A stretch of 5,826 bases of DNA from Actinomycetes bacterium (lineage in GTDB: Bacteria > Actinomycetota > Acidimicrobiia > Acidimicrobiales > Acidimicrobiaceae): assembly GCA_021823385.1 (NCBI GenBank), contig JAKAOC010000093.1, positions 2,055 through 7,880 of the forward strand, read 5' to 3'. Positions 1 through 5,374 of the stretch are shown here, in pieces. How positions within the stretch are numbered: position 1 is the stretch's first letter; the number at the start of each line of letters is the position of its first letter. Made by a program: the position numbers and the translations under genes. The notes under the pieces were generated by a model that was not told the origin of the DNA, did no database searches, and saw only the letters and a program-made list of their open reading frames with translations.

Positions 1-384
1 CGAGCCGGCACGGATGAAGCCGGTGAGATTGCGCATGCTGGCCAGGGTGAGCGCGAGGGCAAGCTCCGCGGTCGAGGAGTCGTGAACGCCTCGAGCGTTC
101 ATAAGCGTCACCCGGTCGGGAATGTATCCCACCGTCTTGTCGATGCCCGCGGTAAGGAGCTGCACGTAGCGCAGCTTGGGCATCTCGGCGATGACCTCGA
201 AGATTCGATTATCCCCCATGTAGGCGGGGACGTAGAATTCCGCTTCTCTGGTGATTCCGTCGAGTTCCTGTCGCTGGGCGTCAAAGACGAGCGAGCGGAA
301 TCCTTCCGGAAGGTTTATGCCTGAAATGGCTCTTGGCAATAAGACCAGCATCAGGTGCGAGCCTAGAGGTCCATCGCGTGGCAT
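1..384 (-). CDS. D-isomer-specific 2-hydroxyacid dehydrogenase, N-terminal part (runs off the left edge)
   Basis: The minus frame is open from an ATG at 384 to the window edge, giving 128 residues. Residues 70-84 (KLRYVQLLTAGIDKT) and 96-113 (NARGVHDSSTAELALALT) are the hallmark of the N-terminal catalytic domain of NAD(P)-dependent D-2-hydroxyacid dehydrogenases, which reduce 2-oxoacids or oxidise D-2-hydroxyacids in the cytoplasm. The Rossmann cofactor domain and the Arg/Glu/His catalytic residues lie outside the window, so the substrate cannot be told. The start is uncertain. The ATG at 384 has AGGAGG upstream on its strand (405-410), but 20 bases away across a small hairpin. The ATG at 351 (MLVLLPRAISG) looks more like a usual family start but lacks a good ribosome site. 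It is divergent from the MBL gene, with a very short gap. The family call is firm; the exact 5' end is not. Confidence 0.85.
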   Translation of the reverse strand, partial: MPRDGPLGSHLMLVLLPRAISGINLPEGFRSLVFDAQRQELDGITREAEFYVPAYMGDNRIFEVIAEMPKLRYVQLLTAGIDKTVGYIPDRVTLMNARGVHDSSTAELALALTLASMRNLTGFIRAGS

Positions 385-386
385 GG

Positions 387-401
387 GCAGCGGGCGGCTG
401 C
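387..401 (-). other. Small hairpin between the Shine-Dalgarno and start codon of the dehydrogenase
   Basis: On the minus strand this reads GCAGC-CGCCC-GCTGC: a perfect five-base-pair stem with a five-base loop. It sits three bases after the AGGAGG and two bases before the ATG at 384. The inverted repeat is seen directly. The idea that it brings the ribosome site close to the start is inference, by analogy with the known case of phage T4 gene 38. Confidence 0.4.
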
Positions 402-407
402 TAACCT
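402..407 (+). promoter_or_regulatory. Possible -10 element for a leaderless MBL-hydrolase mRNA
   Basis: TAACCT fits the TANNNT form of actinobacterial -10 elements and ends six bases before the ATG at 414. That spacing would place the transcription start on the start codon itself. The MBL gene has no purine-rich ribosome site upstream, which fits a leaderless transcript. No convincing -35 hexamer is seen (tggcat at 379-384 is poor). Confidence 0.3.
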
Positions 408-410
408 CCT
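405..410 (-). promoter_or_regulatory. Shine-Dalgarno AGGAGG for the dehydrogenase, unusually distant
   Basis: On the minus strand 410-405 reads AGGAGG, a near-perfect anti-16S match. Twenty bases separate it from the ATG at 384, far more than the usual 5-9. No ATG, GTG or TTG in that frame lies closer. The intervening hairpin (387-401) would leave only five unpaired bases (3 + 2) between the site and the start if it folds. The match could also be chance. Confidence 0.4.
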
Positions 411-413
411 GGC

Positions 414-977
414 ATGCCTGCGCGATTCGAACTGCTTCTTTCGGGCTCGGTCAGGCCCGGTGTCACCTCAAGCGTCTCTCTGGTGATCGACGGAGCCTCG
501 GTAGTGGTGATCGATCCGGGAATGGTGCACGCCAAGGCGGAAATCCTGGCCCAGCTCGCGGCGCGTGGCGTCGCGCCGGAGCAGGTGACCGATGTGGTCG
601 TCACACATCTTCACCTGGATCACACCATGAATGTGGGCATGTTTCCCAACGCAACGGTGCATGACTTTATGGCGAGCTACAAGGACGACGTCTGGACTAA
701 CCATGATCAAGACCGCTTTCGTGTAGCGCCGAACGTCTACGGCATCACAACGCCGGGGCACACCCGTGAGGACATAAGCATCGTGGTGGTCACCGCGGAA
801 GGGATGGTGGTCTGCACGCATGCGTGGTGGAGCAGGACCGGCCCCCGGCTGGACCCCTACTCCTTCGACCAGGAGGTGCTCGAGGACTCCCGTGCCCGGG
901 TGCTTGCGATCGGACCCTCTCTGATTGTGCCCGGCCACGGCACCCCCTTCGCGCCCGAGGAGCTGGATCTGGCATGA
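414..977 (+). CDS. MBL-fold metallo-hydrolase (MBLAC1-like)
   Basis: This 187-residue protein is a compact metallo-beta-lactamase-fold hydrolase, probably cytoplasmic, of unknown substrate. The N-terminal strands (VSLVIDGASVVVIDPG, residues 21-36) precede the metal motif THLHLDH (64-70; His65, His67, Asp69, His70). TPGHT follows (114-118; His116), and then IVPGHG near the C terminus (171-176; His175). The Asp that normally bridges the two metals, usually in a GD pair, is here in the stretch CTHAWW (134-139), so His136 takes its place. I believe close actinobacterial relatives share this but cannot check it. There is no signal peptide. The start at 414 is the only in-frame ATG before the conserved strands. 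It has no Shine-Dalgarno sequence and may be leaderless. The stop lies 41 bases before recD2, so the two may be co-transcribed. Fold assignment is firm; the reaction is open. Confidence 0.88.
   Translation: MPARFELLLSGSVRPGVTSSVSLVIDGASVVVIDPGMVHAKAEILAQLAARGVAPEQVTDVVVTHLHLDHTMNVGMFPNATVHDFMASYKDDVWTNHDQDRFRVAPNVYGITTPGHTREDISIVVVTAEGMVVCTHAWWSRTGPRLDPYSFDQEVLEDSRARVLAIGPSLIVPGHGTPFAPEELDLA
425..454 (-). promoter_or_regulatory. Possible sigma-70-type promoter for the dehydrogenase, inside the MBL gene
   Basis: On the minus strand CTGACC (454-449; four of six matches to TTGACA) and TCGAAT (430-425; four of six to TATAAT) are 18 bases apart. Transcription would begin near 418, just upstream of the AGGAGG at 405-410. 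Because that site must be on the mRNA, some promoter has to lie inside the start of the divergent MBL gene. This candidate is only a moderate consensus match. Confidence 0.25.
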
Positions 978-991
978 TCATGCGCTCCCGG

Positions 992-1008
992 CCGCCGGAA
1001 AGCGGCGG
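992..1008 (+). other. GC-only hairpin just upstream of recD2
   Basis: CCGCCG (992-997) pairs perfectly with CGGCGG (1003-1008) around a five-base loop GAAAG. It ends ten bases before the recD2 start codon, where a ribosome site would be expected, and no U-tract follows, so it is not a classical terminator. It might slow recD2 translation, or it may be a by-product of high GC. Confidence 0.3.
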
Positions 1009-1018
1009 GTAGTCGCCG

Positions 1019-3217
1019 ATGGCGGTCCCCGGCAAGAAGCGTGCCGAGGAGCCGGAGCGACTGGCCGGGCAAGTCGAGCGCGTCGTCTTCCACAACCAGG
1101 ACTCCGGGTTCAGCGTCCTCAGGGTCAAGGTCAGGGGTGAGCGCGAGCCCGTGGCCGTGGTTGGCGCTGCGGCCCAGATATCCGCGGGCGAAGAGGTCGA
1201 GGCCGTCGGGCACTGGCGAGTGGATGCCAACTATGGCAGGCAGTTCCGGGCCGACCATATCGTCTCGGTGCCCCCGACGACCGAGGCGGGGATAGAGCGG
1301 TACCTGGGCTCCGGCATGGTGCGAGGCATCGGTCCCCACTTCGCCAAGGTACTGGTCGAGACCTTTGGAACAGGGATTTTCGAAGTAATCGAGAACTCGC
1401 CCGAGCGCCTCCTCTCTCTCCGTGGCATCGGTCCCAAGCGTGTCGAGCGCATTGTCGCCGGCTGGGAGGAACAGAAGCAGGTGCGCGAGATCATGCTCTT
1501 CCTCCACTCCCACGGCATCGGGACGTCCCGCGCGGTGCGCATCTACCGCACCTATGGGGCCGAGGCGATCGCGCTCATTTCCGAAAATCCTTACCGCCTT
1601 GCCGGAGACATCTCGGGCATCGGCTTCAAGACGGCCGACGAACTCGCTGCGCGTCTAGGCATTGACAAGAGCTCGCCGGTTCGAGCCAGGGCTGGGATCT
1701 CCTGGGTGCTGGCCAAGCTGGCAGAGGGTGGGAGCTGCGCCACCCCAAAAGCGCACCTGGTGCGGGAGGCCTCATCCATGCTGGAGGTTTCGGAGCAGCT
1801 CGTCGTCGAGGCGGTCGAGGCCGAGATACTCGCAGGTTCCGTGATCCCGGCCGAGCTCCAAGGGGAGGAGTGCATCTACCTTGCCTCGCTGTACCGTGCC
1901 GAGGCAGGGGTGGCGTCCTCCATCGCGCGCCTGATGGCCGCCGGCCGGCCGCCGTGGCGCGAAATCGACTCTCGCGCGGCGCTGGCCTGGCTGGTCTCAG
2001 AGCACCGCGTAGAGCTTTCCAAGAGTCAGGCGGGGGCTCTTTCGACCGCGCTCGACTCCAAGGTGCTGGTCATCACCGGCGGGCCTGGGGTGGGAAAGAC
2101 GACGCTGGTGAACTCGATACTCTCCGTTCTGGAGCAGCGCCATATACGTATCGCGCAGTGTGCGCCCACCGGGCGGGCGGCGCGCCGTATGCAGGAGGCA
2201 ACTGGACGGACGGCCAAGACGATTCATCGCCTCCTCGAGTTCGACCCTGCCTCCTTTGACTTCAAGCACGGCCGCGACAATCCATTGCCATGTGACCTGC
2301 TGGTTGCCGATGAGGCCTCAATGATCGACGTGACACTGGCGAACCGCCTGCTTGCGGCCGTTCCCGACCACGCGGCGGTGATCCTGGTGGGTGACGTAGA
2401 CCAGCTGCCGTCGGTAGGGCCGGGCAGGGTCCTGGCCGACCTTATCGATTCCGGCGTCGTGCCGACTGTCAGGCTCACCGAGGTCTTCCGCCAGGCCCGG
2501 GAGTCCTTCATCGTCACCAACGCCCACCTCATCAATGCCGGGAGCATGCCCAAGGTGCCTGCCAGGGACAAGGAGAGCGATTTCTACCTTTTGGCCGCCT
2601 CGACGCCCGAGGAGATCCAGCAGAGGCTGGTGCGCATGGTTGCCGAGCGCATTCCCGGGCATTTCGGGTTCGACCCGGTATCGGAGGTTCAGGTGCTCAC
2701 CCCGATGAATAGAGGCGGCTTGGGGGCCCGGGCGCTCAACGTCCTGCTTCAGGAGCGCCTGAACGGGTCCGCTGCGCCCAAGCTGAGCAGATACGGCAAC
2801 AGCTATGCGCCCGGTGACAAGGTGATCCAGCTGGTCAACAACTATCAGCGGGATGTCTTCAACGGCGATTTGGGAATAGTGGTCGGCGTCGATGAGGAGG
2901 CAGGGTCGCTCAAGGTCGACTTCGACTCCCGGACTGTCGACTACGACGCCGCCGACCTGGACGAGCTAACCCTGGCCTACGCCATTTCGATTCACAAGTC
3001 TCAGGGCTCGGAGTACCCGGCTGTCGTTATTCCCCTTGCGATGCAGCACTACGCCATGCTCGAGCGCCGACTTTTGTATACGGCGGTGACCCGGGCCAAG
3101 CGGCTGGTCGTCCTGATCGGTGAAACCCGCGCCGTGGCCATGGCCGTAAAGAACGTTTTGGTTCAGGACCGCCTGACCGGCCTCAGGGAGCGGCTTCTCT
3201 CCGCCCGGCCCTCCTAG
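1019..3217 (+). CDS. recD2: ATP-dependent 5'-3' DNA helicase RecD2 (RecD-like, superfamily 1B)
   Basis: The 732 residues match the usual length of stand-alone RecD2, the helicase of bacteria that use RecD without RecBC. It unwinds DNA 5'-3' and is linked to repair and genome stability. An N-terminal OB-like segment (about 15-84) is followed by helix-hairpin-helix repeats (98-111, GIGPKRVERI at 137-146, and GIGFKTADELA at 200-210). The SF1 motor carries Walker A GGPGVGKTT (354-362), motif Ia CAPTGRAARR (381-390), Walker B DEAS (431-434), motif III GDVDQLPSVGPG (458-469) and an arginine-bearing VFRQA (489-493). Further on are SIHKSQGSE (657-665) and LLYTAVTRAK (685-694). All ATPase motifs are intact, so it should be active. 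The ATG at 1019 has a poor ribosome site, and a GC hairpin sits just before it. No recB, recC, addA or addB gene is present in the window. Confidence 0.96.
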   Translation: MAVPGKKRAEEPERLAGQVERVVFHNQDSGFSVLRVKVRGEREPVAVVGAAAQISAGEEVEAVGHWRVDANYGRQFRADHIVSVPPTTEAGIERYLGSGMVRGIGPHFAKVLVETFGTGIFEVIENSPERLLSLRGIGPKRVERIVAGWEEQKQVREIMLFLHSHGIGTSRAVRIYRTYGAEAIALISENPYRLAGDISGIGFKTADELAARLGIDKSSPVRARAGISWVLAKLAEGGSCATPKAHLVREASSMLEVSEQLVVEAVEAEILAGSVIPAELQGEECIYLASLYRAEAGVASSIARLMAAGRPPWREIDSRAALAWLVSEHRVELSKSQAGALSTALDSKVLVITGGPGVGKTTLVNSILSVLEQRHIRIAQCAPTGRAARRMQEATGRTAKTIHRLLEFDPASFDFKHGRDNPLPCDLLVADEASMIDVTLANRLLAAVPDHAAVILVGDVDQLPSVGPGRVLADLIDSGVVPTVRLTEVFRQARESFIVTNAHLINAGSMPKVPARDKESDFYLLAASTPEEIQQRLVRMVAERIPGHFGFDPVSEVQVLTPMNRGGLGARALNVLLQERLNGSAAPKLSRYGNSYAPGDKVIQLVNNYQRDVFNGDLGIVVGVDEEAGSLKVDFDSRTVDYDAADLDELTLAYAISIHKSQGSEYPAVVIPLAMQHYAMLERRLLYTAVTRAKRLVVLIGETRAVAMAVKNVLVQDRLTGLRERLLSARPS

Positions 3218-3241
3218 GTTCCTGCGGCCATTCGGGCAAGG

Positions 3242-3247
3242 AATAAT
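3242..3247 (+). promoter_or_regulatory. Weak -10-like hexamer before the peroxiredoxin gene
   Basis: AATAAT differs from TATAAT by one base and stands out as AT-rich in the otherwise GC-rich gap between recD2 and the peroxiredoxin. No recognisable -35 hexamer lies 16-19 bases upstream, so a separate promoter is only a possibility. Transcription would start near 3254. Confidence 0.2.
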
Positions 3248-3272
3248 CATGGGGCCGCCCGTGCTTCAAATT

Positions 3273-3293
3273 CGGGACGCAAGCGACGTCCCG
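3273..3293 (+). other. Perfect hairpin in the recD2-peroxiredoxin gap
   Basis: CGGGACG (3273-3279) and CGTCCCG (3287-3293) form a perfect seven-base-pair inverted repeat around a seven-base loop. It lies 55 bases after the recD2 stop and 22 bases before the peroxiredoxin start. No T-run follows, so it is not a classical terminator. It could be an untranslated-region structure, a factor-assisted terminator or a protein-binding site. Confidence 0.45.
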
Positions 3294-3315
3294 GCACCCA
3301 AGGAAAAGGGGAAAG

Positions 3316-3798
3316 ATGGCAGTCACTGTTGGAAGCCGCATACCGGACGTAAAGTTGGTGGCCGTCGAGAACGGTTCCACCAGCGAGGTCATGACGGGTG
3401 AGTACCTCGGAAGCGGCAAGGTGGTGCTTTTCGGCGTTCCTGGAGCTTTCACTCCCACCTGCTCCGATTACCACCTGCCGGGCTTCGTAATACGGTCAGA
3501 CGAAATCAGGGCCAAGGGCGTGGGCAAGATTGCCTGCGTTTCGGTAAACGATGCCTTCGTGATGCAGGCTTGGGCGGCATCCCAGAACATCCAGGACGAG
3601 GTCGCGCTGCTGGCCGATGGCAATGGGGATTTCGCCAAGGCCGTGGGCCTCGAACTCGATGGCAGCGGTTTTGGGCTGGGATTGCGGAATAAGCGCTTCG
3701 CCATGGTCATCGAGGACGGCGTAGTGAGTTCCCTAGCCGTAGAGCCCGGAGGCGGACTCAGCGTGAGCTCTGCGGACGCCATTCTGGCGAGCCTTTAG
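3316..3798 (+). CDS. Peroxiredoxin, Prx5 / type II family
   Basis: This 160-residue cytoplasmic thiol peroxidase reduces hydrogen peroxide and organic peroxides. The active-site stretch VPGAFTPTC (41-49) carries the family's PxxxTxxC pattern with Pro42, Thr46 and the peroxidatic Cys49. Arg127 in NKRFAMVIEDG (125-135) is the conserved active-site arginine. CVSVNDAFVM (74-83) is typical of the Prx5/type II group. The only other cysteine is Cys74, 25 residues after Cys49, the spacing of the resolving cysteine in plant type II peroxiredoxins, so an atypical two-Cys mechanism is plausible. There is no fused glutaredoxin domain, so an external thiol reductant is needed; none is encoded here. The AGGGG at 3307-3311 is a close but usable ribosome site for the ATG at 3316. 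It lies 98 bases after recD2 on the same strand and ends facing the membrane-protein gene. Confidence 0.95.
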   Translation: MAVTVGSRIPDVKLVAVENGSTSEVMTGEYLGSGKVVLFGVPGAFTPTCSDYHLPGFVIRSDEIRAKGVGKIACVSVNDAFVMQAWAASQNIQDEVALLADGNGDFAKAVGLELDGSGFGLGLRNKRFAMVIEDGVVSSLAVEPGGGLSVSSADAILASL

Positions 3799-3890
3799 GT
3801 CTGACTGGCTGGAGGCGCCGCCGTCGGGTGGAGGCATTCGCGTCTGCAATTAACCGGACACACGCGTGGTGGGAAGAAAATATTGAATGT
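3799..3890. other. Convergent intergenic gap with no clear terminator
   Basis: The peroxiredoxin and the membrane-protein gene end facing each other across 92 bases. I see an eight-base palindrome CACGCGTG (3861-3868) and an AT-rich run (about 3876-3888). No stem followed by a T-run is visible on either strand, so transcripts may overlap here or end by a factor-dependent route. Confidence 0.4.
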
Positions 3891-5180
3891 TCAGGTGGCC
3901 TCGGCCGCCGACTCGCCGGGTGTGTCGGATGACTGCCGCGACCTCGAAATGAACGTGGCGAGCCGCCGTTCGTTACCCCCGGCGATGACGAGTGACCCAG
4001 TGGACGCAAGCAACAGCAGGCTGAGGGCCAGCCAGGGCGAATACGAGATGCCTAGGTAAGACTCGGGGGCTGAAACATAGAGTCCAAGAGCGCATAGGGA
4101 AGCGACAATCCAGCGCGTCCGAGAAGGTGATTTGGCCGCGTAGACGGCAAGCAGAATGCAAGCTGGGGCCAGATAGTAGGGCCAGAACTCGGTTTCGAAT
4201 ATTCCGCGCGCAGCAAGCGCAAGGCCCGCGGCTGCAATGAGAGTTTCCGGCTTTCTGGCGCGCAGGCTTAGAAGGCCTACAGCTAAAGCTACCAAGACTG
4301 CCCCGAGCCTGCTCGTCGAGCCTACGACCGCCTGAATTACGTGACCGTTCACCACCACTGGCATCCTTGAGGCCATTTGCCACCATGGCAGGTGTTGGCC
4401 AAGGTTCATCATGGGCTGCTTGAGCAGTTCGCGCGATGCGTGCTTGAAGTCGAGAGCGAGCAGCAGGGCGCCGAGGGCTGCCGGCGGACCGGCGGCCCTG
4501 GCGGCGGACCTAAGCCGCATTCCAGGGGGGATGGCCATTACGAATGTGGGGAGCAGCAAACCGGCCCAAGTTTGCATCAGTATTGCCGCGGCTAGCATCC
4601 ATGCGGCCGGGCCGGGCTTTCCGCGCAAAAGGAATCCAAGGGCGAAACAGCTGAGGGTCAAGGCGAGGAGGTCCTCGGGGTGGCCGCCGATAACGAGCGT
4701 GACCACACCGACCACGGGGCCGGACGTCGCGAGAATTGCTCGCCGGCGAGCCGTTCCAATGTTGAGCGAATCACAGAGATAATCGACGCCCAAAATGAAG
4801 GTAGCGCCGGTACCAAAGGAAAATGGGCCCACCAGTATCCACATGCTTGGATAGGGAAGCGGCTGTGGAAACCCAACAACGAGGCCGAGGTGGTTTCCAA
4901 GCGCGACCACTGGAGCCAGCAGGAGGAGGTATCCCGGAAGCGCGGTGTAGAAGGCATTTGCCTGGTACACCGTTCCGGCAGCCCCTTGCGACACCCACTG
5001 CGCGCTGCTGATCGTTTGCCAATAGTCGGGTGACAAAACCCAAGATTTGTCGCCCAGCCATTGTGGCAATAGGAACGAGCAGATCATGCTCAGCACAAAC
5101 ACTGCGGCGGCTACAGCGGCTGCAAATCGCCACCCTCGCCAGGTGAGTGGCATGTGGACGAAGCTTACGGAGCTCTGCAT
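3891..5180 (-). CDS. Polytopic membrane protein of unknown function (possible GT-C-like glycosyltransferase)
   Basis: I do not recognise this 429-residue protein at family level. It has roughly eleven or twelve hydrophobic segments: about 17-38, 76-94, 113-135, 148-165, 168-185, 191-217, 229-244, 291-306, 312-326, 331-348, 355-370 and 378-400. A polar loop follows the first segment (about 39-75, containing SPDYWQTIS at 50-58). The short motif GGHPEDLLAL (165-174) lies between two membrane segments, and EFWPYYLAP (331-339) precedes another. The tail is hydrophilic (about 403-429). A first large extracytoplasmic loop with acidic and aromatic residues resembles the layout of GT-C glycosyltransferases that use lipid-linked sugars, but no decisive signature is visible, so this is a suggestion only. 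The ATG at 5180 has GGGG 11 bases upstream; Met10 (5153) is the alternative start. It is transcribed alone or after the SEDS gene, 194 bases upstream. Confidence 0.8.
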   Translation of the reverse strand: MQSSVSFVHMPLTWRGWRFAAAVAAAVFVLSMICSFLLPQWLGDKSWVLSPDYWQTISSAQWVSQGAAGTVYQANAFYTALPGYLLLLAPVVALGNHLGLVVGFPQPLPYPSMWILVGPFSFGTGATFILGVDYLCDSLNIGTARRRAILATSGPVVGVVTLVIGGHPEDLLALTLSCFALGFLLRGKPGPAAWMLAAAILMQTWAGLLLPTFVMAIPPGMRLRSAARAAGPPAALGALLLALDFKHASRELLKQPMMNLGQHLPWWQMASRMPVVVNGHVIQAVVGSTSRLGAVLVALAVGLLSLRARKPETLIAAAGLALAARGIFETEFWPYYLAPACILLAVYAAKSPSRTRWIVASLCALGLYVSAPESYLGISYSPWLALSLLLLASTGSLVIAGGNERRLATFISRSRQSSDTPGESAAEAT

Positions 5181-5212
5181 TAGACGCGCGTCCCCTTCTG
5201 CTTACGTACCAT
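5180..5212 (-). CDS. Possible ten-codon upstream ORF overlapping the membrane-protein start
   Basis: On the minus strand an ATG at 5212 opens a ten-residue reading frame (MVRKQKGTRV), rich in Lys and Arg. Its TAA stop shares its last base with the ATG of the membrane-protein gene (TAATG). Such overlap is typical of translational coupling, so it could be a leader peptide controlling the downstream gene. It has no clear ribosome site of its own, and an ORF this short can easily arise by chance. Confidence 0.2.
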   Translation of the reverse strand: MVRKQKGTRV

Positions 5213-5295
5213 TGCTAGCACGATAGCCGCTGCAGAGGCGCCAAGGTTAACGAACCGAGGGAACGCTATTTTGGCGAAGCAAAAGCATCGATTGC

Positions 5296-5315
5296 TGTTT
5301 TCAATAAATGTTTTC
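5296..5315. repeat. Tandem TGTTTTC direct repeat, 13-base period
   Basis: TGTTTTC occurs at 5296-5302 and again at 5309-5315, separated by AATAAA. The direct repeat lies in the intergenic stretch upstream of the membrane-protein gene and contrasts with the GC-rich surroundings. It may be a regulator binding site or simple AT-rich sequence. Confidence 0.25.
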
Positions 5316-5327
5316 GTTGCGCGAAAA
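5311..5327. repeat. Inverted repeat in the intergenic region after the SEDS gene
   Basis: TTTTCG (5311-5316) and CGAAAA (5322-5327) form a perfect six-base inverted repeat with a five-base spacer. It lies in the AT-rich part of the 194-base gap between the SEDS gene and the membrane-protein gene, and overlaps the second copy of a direct repeat. It could be an operator or part of a terminator region; neither is established. Confidence 0.35.
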
Positions 5328-5340
5328 TGGGAGGACCATA

Positions 5341-5358
5341 CGCCAGTCGATACTGGCG
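5341..5358 (-). terminator. Hairpin after the SEDS gene, probable terminator
   Basis: CGCCAGT (5341-5347) and ACTGGCG (5352-5358) form a perfect seven-base-pair stem with a four-base loop, 16 bases past the SEDS stop codon. On the minus strand no immediate T-run follows, but TTTT appears 12 bases later. Position and stem strength suggest transcription of the SEDS gene ends here, as many high-GC terminators lack a long U-tract. Confidence 0.45.
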
Positions 5359-5374
5359 AGCCAAAGAGCGATGG

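Larger units (their letters stand above)
5181..5374. other. Intergenic stretch between the SEDS and membrane-protein genes
   Basis: This 194-base gap holds the hairpin next to the SEDS stop, an AT-rich centre (about 5265-5330) with the two short repeats, and the small upstream ORF next to the membrane-protein start. I found no convincing -35/-10 pair for the membrane-protein gene and no RNA gene, although the promoter most likely lies here. Plus-strand reading frames crossing it have no gene-like features. Confidence 0.6.

Noticed and set aside
82..324. Plus-strand ORF of 80 codons
   Set aside because: It is antisense to the dehydrogenase coding region, whose protein has clear family motifs; the plus reading has none.
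857..1513. Minus-strand ORF of 218 codons opposite the MBL and recD2 genes
   Set aside because: High GC makes long antisense frames common. The translation is low in structure and lies opposite two well-recognised genes.
2318..2662. Minus-strand ORFs across the recD2 motor domain
   Set aside because: They are shadows of a conserved helicase frame and have no motif or ribosome site.
3249..3461. Plus-strand ATG at 3249 opening a short frame into the peroxiredoxin gene
   Set aside because: It is out of frame with the peroxiredoxin, has no ribosome site and gives a composition unlike a real protein.
3861..3868. CACGCGTG palindrome as a terminator or operator
   Set aside because: Eight bases with no loop and no T-run; such GC-rich palindromes are common by chance.
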